From the NCBI GenBank assembly GCA_009786185.1, contig WQTS01000122.1:1-37434 (forward strand): a DNA stretch of 37,434 nt, given 5' to 3'. Within the stretch, counting starts at the first letter, position 1, and every line of letters starts with the position of its first letter. Below, in pieces: positions 34,473 to 37,434 of the stretch. The translations under genes and the position numbers were made by a program. The notes under the pieces were generated by a model. The model saw only the letters and a program-made list of their open reading frames with translations, did not search any database and was not told the DNA's origin. The DNA comes from Bacteroidota bacterium. GTDB lineage: Bacteria; Bacteroidota; Bacteroidia; Bacteroidales; WCHB1-69.

Positions 34473-35729
34473 TTTATTTTTACTCAAATTTAGCTTCAAA
34501 ATTTTTCGTGCCGGATAAATTACCGTTAAGAAAGAGATCACAAGTATTGTAATTATTTGGTTTATGAAAATAGACGGATCAACGGCAAATGGTATTATAG
34601 GCTCCATCCCAAATTGTACAAGAGTGTTTGCCAGCTCGCCCGACAGTTGTATCGGATGTGTTGAAAACCAGTAAGCCATCGGCAGTGTTACTATAACAGC
34701 CAACATTGCTCCAATCAAACTCTTGATAAACAATTCAAAGGAAACAATTATAGCTAACCGCATTCGTGACATTCCCAACGAAATCATGACGCAAAATTCA
34801 CGTATGCGTTCGTTGGTCATCATGATAACGGTTCCTAAAATGCCAAACCCTACAATCACGTACAAAATGCCCATCAATAATATAAGAAATGCCCGGTTCG
34901 ATTCGCTCGTTTGTAGCAAACGTTCCATGGTGAAATGCCATGAGAGGATTTCGTAGTTTTCAGTTTTCAGTTTTCGGTTATCAGTTTGTTGGTTTTCAGA
35001 ACTTTCATCACTGAAAACTGACAACTGAGAACTGACAACTCTCATCGTTTCATCTAATCGATTGTTATTTCTTATAGAGATTAATATTCCGCTGTAACCG
35101 TCGGGCATATCAATAAATTGTTGTGCCGCCGGCAATGTAACATATGCTACTGAGTTATTCATTTCGGCGGTTATCAGATTCATTATACCGCGCACAACAA
35201 ACAACTGTGCGGCGCTTGCTCCTTGAAAGCCTTGCCCGATAAGCGCCAGCGTGTCGCCGACGTCTGCTCTTAAAAAATTGCTCAATCCTTCACCAATAAG
35301 AATGCCATCGTCTGTTTCCGAGAGGTATTCACCTCTTATAATACGCGATGGTAAATTTGATTTTTGCGCTTCTTTTTCAGGCGAAACACCAATAACGGCT
35401 ATTCCTTTACTCGTTGTTTCGAAAGAAGCCATGGCAAAAGTTTCTACACGCGGCGATACATTTGTAATATTGTCAATTTGTTCAAGTTGGGCGAGGGTAG
35501 CTGCATCCATGAACATGAAGTTATCTATCACTTTATCCTCCCAAAATCCTTTGCCGTGTATTTGAATATGCCCCGCTTGTGTGTTTAACGTATTCTCAAT
35601 CATTCTATTCCACGTTCCTGTCTCGAAACTCGAATAAATGATGCAAAAAAAGACGGCAAAAAAGACCGATGCCATGGTGATTATGGTACGGCGGCGATTA
35701 CGCCAAATGTTCCTCCAGATTAGTTTCAT
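34470..35729 (-). CDS. FtsX-type ABC permease (LolC/E-like), first copy
   Basis: 419 residues. Helix at about 15-38 (IITMASVFFAVFFCIIYSSF), MacB-PCD-like periplasmic domain, three C-terminal helices (about 279-308, 325-350, 385-408), NERIREFCVMISLGMSRMRL and PARKILKLNLSKNK. Against its paralogue at 32760-33995 it has an extra stretch at about residues 230-258 (beginning SSQLSVFSDE, ending NRKLKTENYE) that is encoded by a CTGAAAA inverted repeat. The stretch lies in the periplasmic domain just before the second helix; the frame is intact, so the protein may function. Confidence 0.92.
   Translation of the reverse strand: MKLIWRNIWRNRRRTIITMASVFFAVFFCIIYSSFETGTWNRMIENTLNTQAGHIQIHGKGFWEDKVIDNFMFMDAATLAQLEQIDNITNVSPRVETFAMASFETTSKGIAVIGVSPEKEAQKSNLPSRIIRGEYLSETDDGILIGEGLSNFLRADVGDTLALIGQGFQGASAAQLFVVRGIMNLITAEMNNSVAYVTLPAAQQFIDMPDGYSGILISIRNNNRLDETMRVVSSQLSVFSDESSENQQTDNRKLKTENYEILSWHFTMERLLQTSESNRAFLILLMGILYVIVGFGILGTVIMMTNERIREFCVMISLGMSRMRLAIIVSFELFIKSLIGAMLAVIVTLPMAYWFSTHPIQLSGELANTLVQFGMEPIIPFAVDPSIFINQIITILVISFLTVIYPARKILKLNLSKNK
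34955..35040. repeat. CTGAAAA heptamer hairpin inside a permease gene
   Basis: Left arm AGTTTTCAG-type units 34955-35000, spacer AACTTTCATC, right arm ACTGAAA/ACTGACA/ACTGAGA units 35010-35040. Same plan as the intercistronic copies, but wholly coding and in frame (about 29 codons). Confidence 0.85.
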
Positions 35730-35733
35730 ATTT

Positions 35734-35836
35734 ATTAGTTTTCAGTTATTAGTTTTCAGTTTTCAGATATTGATTTTCAGCTATTAGTTTTCAATCGTAT
35801 AAACACTGAAAACTGATAACTGAACACTGAAAACTA
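35734..35836. repeat. CTGAAAA heptamer hairpin, empty copy 2
   Basis: Left arm TTAG/TTTTCAG units 35734-35791, right arm ACTGAAA, ACTGATA, ACTGAAC units 35803-35836. Starts in the TAG stop of the LolA-like gene and ends 4 nt before the permease ATG (coding strand). Confidence 0.85.
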
Positions 35837-36607
35837 TTTGACTCTCTTCATGTTTTGTTGCGAGAAAAAGCTCTCGTCTATCGCTATGTCAAACTCGAAT
35901 TTTACGACCGTCATCACGGTTTTTTGGTTTGGTCTGTCTGCCGGAACGACCTCCATGCGCGAAGCCAACCTGCGATTGCCATACGATTTAATGTCGTAAC
36001 CGTTGATCGTATTCACCAACTCATCATCTTCATCGTAAAATTCTGATTTTATTTCTACAAAATCTTTTATCGAAATCCATGTAATTACTTTGCCCCAAAC
36101 CACTGCCGCATTTTCCTTTGGCGTAAGTATCAATTTGTAGCAATCAAACTCGCGTACTTTTTCCGTCCCTACCAACCGATGGGTATAATCGTTTACCGTT
36201 GACGATTCGCGCATCAAATCATCGTTAGTAAAGTCGCTGCCCATCCACGACTGCCCCATGATCGACGACGACATTCTTATCATCCGGTTGATGCTGGGTT
36301 GCCAATTCCACAAGTCTCTTCCGCGTTTGAGGAATGCTTGTCCCCTGTCTCTTGCGGGGGCTGTGATTAATGTAAGGGAGAAATCGGTTCCCATACTCCA
36401 CGCTTTAATGCCAATTTCCCGTGTCCATGTTGGGCGCACAATGGTCATCGTAATTTCGGAATAGGAATTTTTCCCGCGGCGGTTGTCGTCCGATCGTTTT
36501 ATTATTTCCGTTGCGGTGAGCGTTTGCGCCTGTAGGGGCTCAAAATTTTGAGCCCCTACCACCACCAACAAAATAAAAACCGACAAAATAAATTTCAATT
36601 TTTTCAT
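35834..36607 (-). CDS. outer-membrane lipoprotein-sorting (LolA-like) protein
   Basis: 257 residues, 'outer membrane lipoprotein-sorting protein' (COG2834-type). Signal peptide, then TATEIIKRSDDNRRGKNSYSEITMTIVRP, WTREIGIKAWSMG, FLKRGRDLWNWQPSINRMIRM, MGSDFTNDDLM, YKLILTPKE and FEFDIAIDESFFSQQNMKRVK: an unclosed beta-barrel as in LolA/LolB. It should carry a lipid or lipoprotein across the periplasm for the neighbouring ABC complex. The signal peptide end (about residues 17-25, VGAQNFEPL) is encoded by a 28-bp palindrome. 12 nt after the TetR stop. Confidence 0.9.
   Translation of the reverse strand: MKKLKFILSVFILLVVVGAQNFEPLQAQTLTATEIIKRSDDNRRGKNSYSEITMTIVRPTWTREIGIKAWSMGTDFSLTLITAPARDRGQAFLKRGRDLWNWQPSINRMIRMSSSIMGQSWMGSDFTNDDLMRESSTVNDYTHRLVGTEKVREFDCYKLILTPKENAAVVWGKVITWISIKDFVEIKSEFYDEDDELVNTINGYDIKSYGNRRLASRMEVVPADRPNQKTVMTVVKFEFDIAIDESFFSQQNMKRVK
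36532..36559. repeat. 28-bp perfect palindrome inside a signal peptide
   Basis: Outer arms GTAGGGGC and GCCCCTAC, inner six bases TCAAAA with exact complement. Encodes the end of the LolA-like signal peptide. Sister of 33715-33742. Confidence 0.85.
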
Positions 36608-36619
36608 AACATTACTTTT

Positions 36620-37210
36620 TTATATTGTTTTATTTGAATTATATCGCTCTTTAACAAACTCCACCACTGTTTTTTTTAATATGTCAAACGCAACTACATT
36701 TTGTTGATCGCCAAACACCGAAATGATAGAATACCCTTTCATGATGACCGAAAGTAGCATTAATTCTTGTGCAGCTCGTTCGCCAAAACATTTCTGAAAC
36801 AGACTCGTTATATGACCATGCAAACCGCCATACTCCGTTATTAAGTTTCCAAGATTTTGAGCTACTTTAGGTTGCACGCTAATAATGGTATAGAGTTTAA
36901 AAAAATCTCTGTTTTCCATTATATGATCAAAAGATTTTTCAACACCTGTAATAAAATCTTCCATTGTCATTTCAGAATGAATGTTATCTGTAAACGTTTG
37001 CATTCCTGAAGCCAAAATTTGATACAACAAATCATCCTTACATTTAAAATAAGAATACAACAGTCCTTTAGAGATGCCTGCATGCGTTGCAATATTCCCG
37101 ATACTCGTATGCTCAAAGCCATTTTCAGCGAAAAGATGCAATGCGGAATCCATGATTAATTGCCTTTTTTCCGCACGTATTGTCATGTTTTGCTCTTTGG
37201 TTTTCGGCAT
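36620..37210 (-). CDS. TetR/AcrR family transcriptional regulator
   Basis: 196 residues. N-terminal helix-turn-helix at about 10-57 (RQLIMDSALHLFAENGFEHTSIGNIATHAGISKGLLYSYFKCKDDLL), then an all-helical ligand-binding part. First gene of the export operon (LolA-like, two permeases, ATPase, outer-membrane protein). A 20-bp perfect inverted repeat 24 nt before its start, just downstream of a good promoter, is the expected operator, so it should repress itself and the operon until a ligand binds. Start in the context AACATTATG. Confidence 0.93.
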   Translation of the reverse strand: MPKTKEQNMTIRAEKRQLIMDSALHLFAENGFEHTSIGNIATHAGISKGLLYSYFKCKDDLLYQILASGMQTFTDNIHSEMTMEDFITGVEKSFDHIMENRDFFKLYTIISVQPKVAQNLGNLITEYGGLHGHITSLFQKCFGERAAQELMLLSVIMKGYSIISVFGDQQNVVAFDILKKTVVEFVKERYNSNKTI

Positions 37211-37233
37211 AATGTTCTCTTTTTAAATTATTT

Positions 37234-37253
37234 TTGACTGAATGTTCAGTCAA
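37234..37253. promoter_or_regulatory. TetR operator
   Basis: TTGACTGAATGTTCAGTCAA: 9-bp perfect arms around a 2-bp centre, of the size and type bound by TetR/AcrR dimers, between the promoter and start of the TetR gene. Confidence 0.8.
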
Positions 37254-37266
37254 TGAAAAGGCGTTG

Positions 37267-37274
37267 CGAAAATA
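37267..37274 (-). promoter_or_regulatory. -7 promoter box of the TetR/export operon
   Basis: Minus-strand TATTTTCG (one base off TAnnTTTG) with a TTG 19 nt upstream (37294-37296), the normal Bacteroidetes spacing. The predicted start of transcription lies next to the operator. Confidence 0.6.
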
Positions 37275-37434
37275 GTATTATTTTTTAATTGTGCAATGGA
37301 AAAGCTACATTTTGTTATTTTTTGGAAAAGTACTTGATTTTATTATAGAACGGGGTGGCGGCTTGGCGCAGCGGCGGCTTCCACTAAACGTTATGCGTGG
37401 CTACTACCTTTCAAATTTGCACTTCCCTTGCATG
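37275..37434. other. non-coding right edge
   Basis: No gene seen. GGGGTGGCGGCTTGGCGC at about 37352-37370 recalls the GGGGTGG part of the composite repeats and may be the start of another copy cut by the window end. Confidence 0.35.

Noticed and set aside
32651..35836. CRISPR-like arrays
   Set aside because: The repeats are contiguous 7-bp units without spacers, in inverted arms, and there are no cas genes.

Overview
The window looks like chromosomal DNA of an AT-rich Bacteroidetes bacterium, probably an uncultured Bacteroidales. Evidence: a type IX secretion sorting domain, 3-coathanger-stack modules, PspC/PadR and GIN-domain (DUF2807) protein families, starts without Shine-Dalgarno but often in the context ACATTATG, and promoter boxes of the Bacteroidetes form TAnnTTTG (often TATCTTTG, TATTTTTG or TACTTTTG). 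No species can be named from the sequence alone.

Layout. 207-2714 (-): a PspC / PadR / PspC envelope-stress-type operon. 2904-6861: tsaD (-), then divergent TPR lipoprotein, ruvB and an outer-membrane barrel (+). 6858-10063 (-): ECF sigma factor, small membrane protein (probable anti-sigma), a GIN-domain and a DUF4097-like secreted protein. 10348-14701: a PD-(D/E)XK nuclease-like protein, a MacB-type ABC pair, gap and a rhomboid protease. 14849-22663 (-): an accessory block with an orphan LytTR regulator, a candidate structured RNA, a palindrome cluster, and an operon of secreted proteins (fibre-like protein, a trypsin-like protein that has lost its catalytic triad, small lipoproteins, a GH16 glucanase). 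22879-31897: alaS, a membrane LytTR protein behind tRNA-Arg(CCT), tRNA-Val(TAC), thyA, rfbB, an HdrA-like flavoprotein and a DUF1302-like outer-membrane protein. 31954-37210 (-): an envelope export operon (TetR, LolA-like protein, two FtsX permeases, LolD-like ATPase, continuing into the outer-membrane protein) with a 20-bp operator in front of TetR.

The most unusual signal is the small repeats. Several different families of tandem heptanucleotides (unit CTGAAAA, TACCTCA, GCAGAAA, AGAAGGG, TAACTTG, TGACAAG, TTAAATT) occur throughout. They are often arranged as two inverted arms and often fill the space between the TAG stop of one gene and the start of the next. They also lie in-frame inside genes: an FtsX permease, the essential alaS, and three signal peptides whose hydrophobic core is encoded by the repeat. 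One inverted-arm element carries a gene for an S23/IVP four-helix-bundle protein, the protein known from 23S rRNA intervening sequences. Two further palindrome families (28-bp GTAGGGGC...GCCCCTAC, and a composite GAAGGGGTGG...ACGGGGTAG element) keep their outer sequence while the inner stem changes in a compensating way, which points to selection for, or copying of, a fold. A mobile or processed hairpin-element system that tolerates coding DNA is the leading candidate for something undescribed here; its mechanism is inference.
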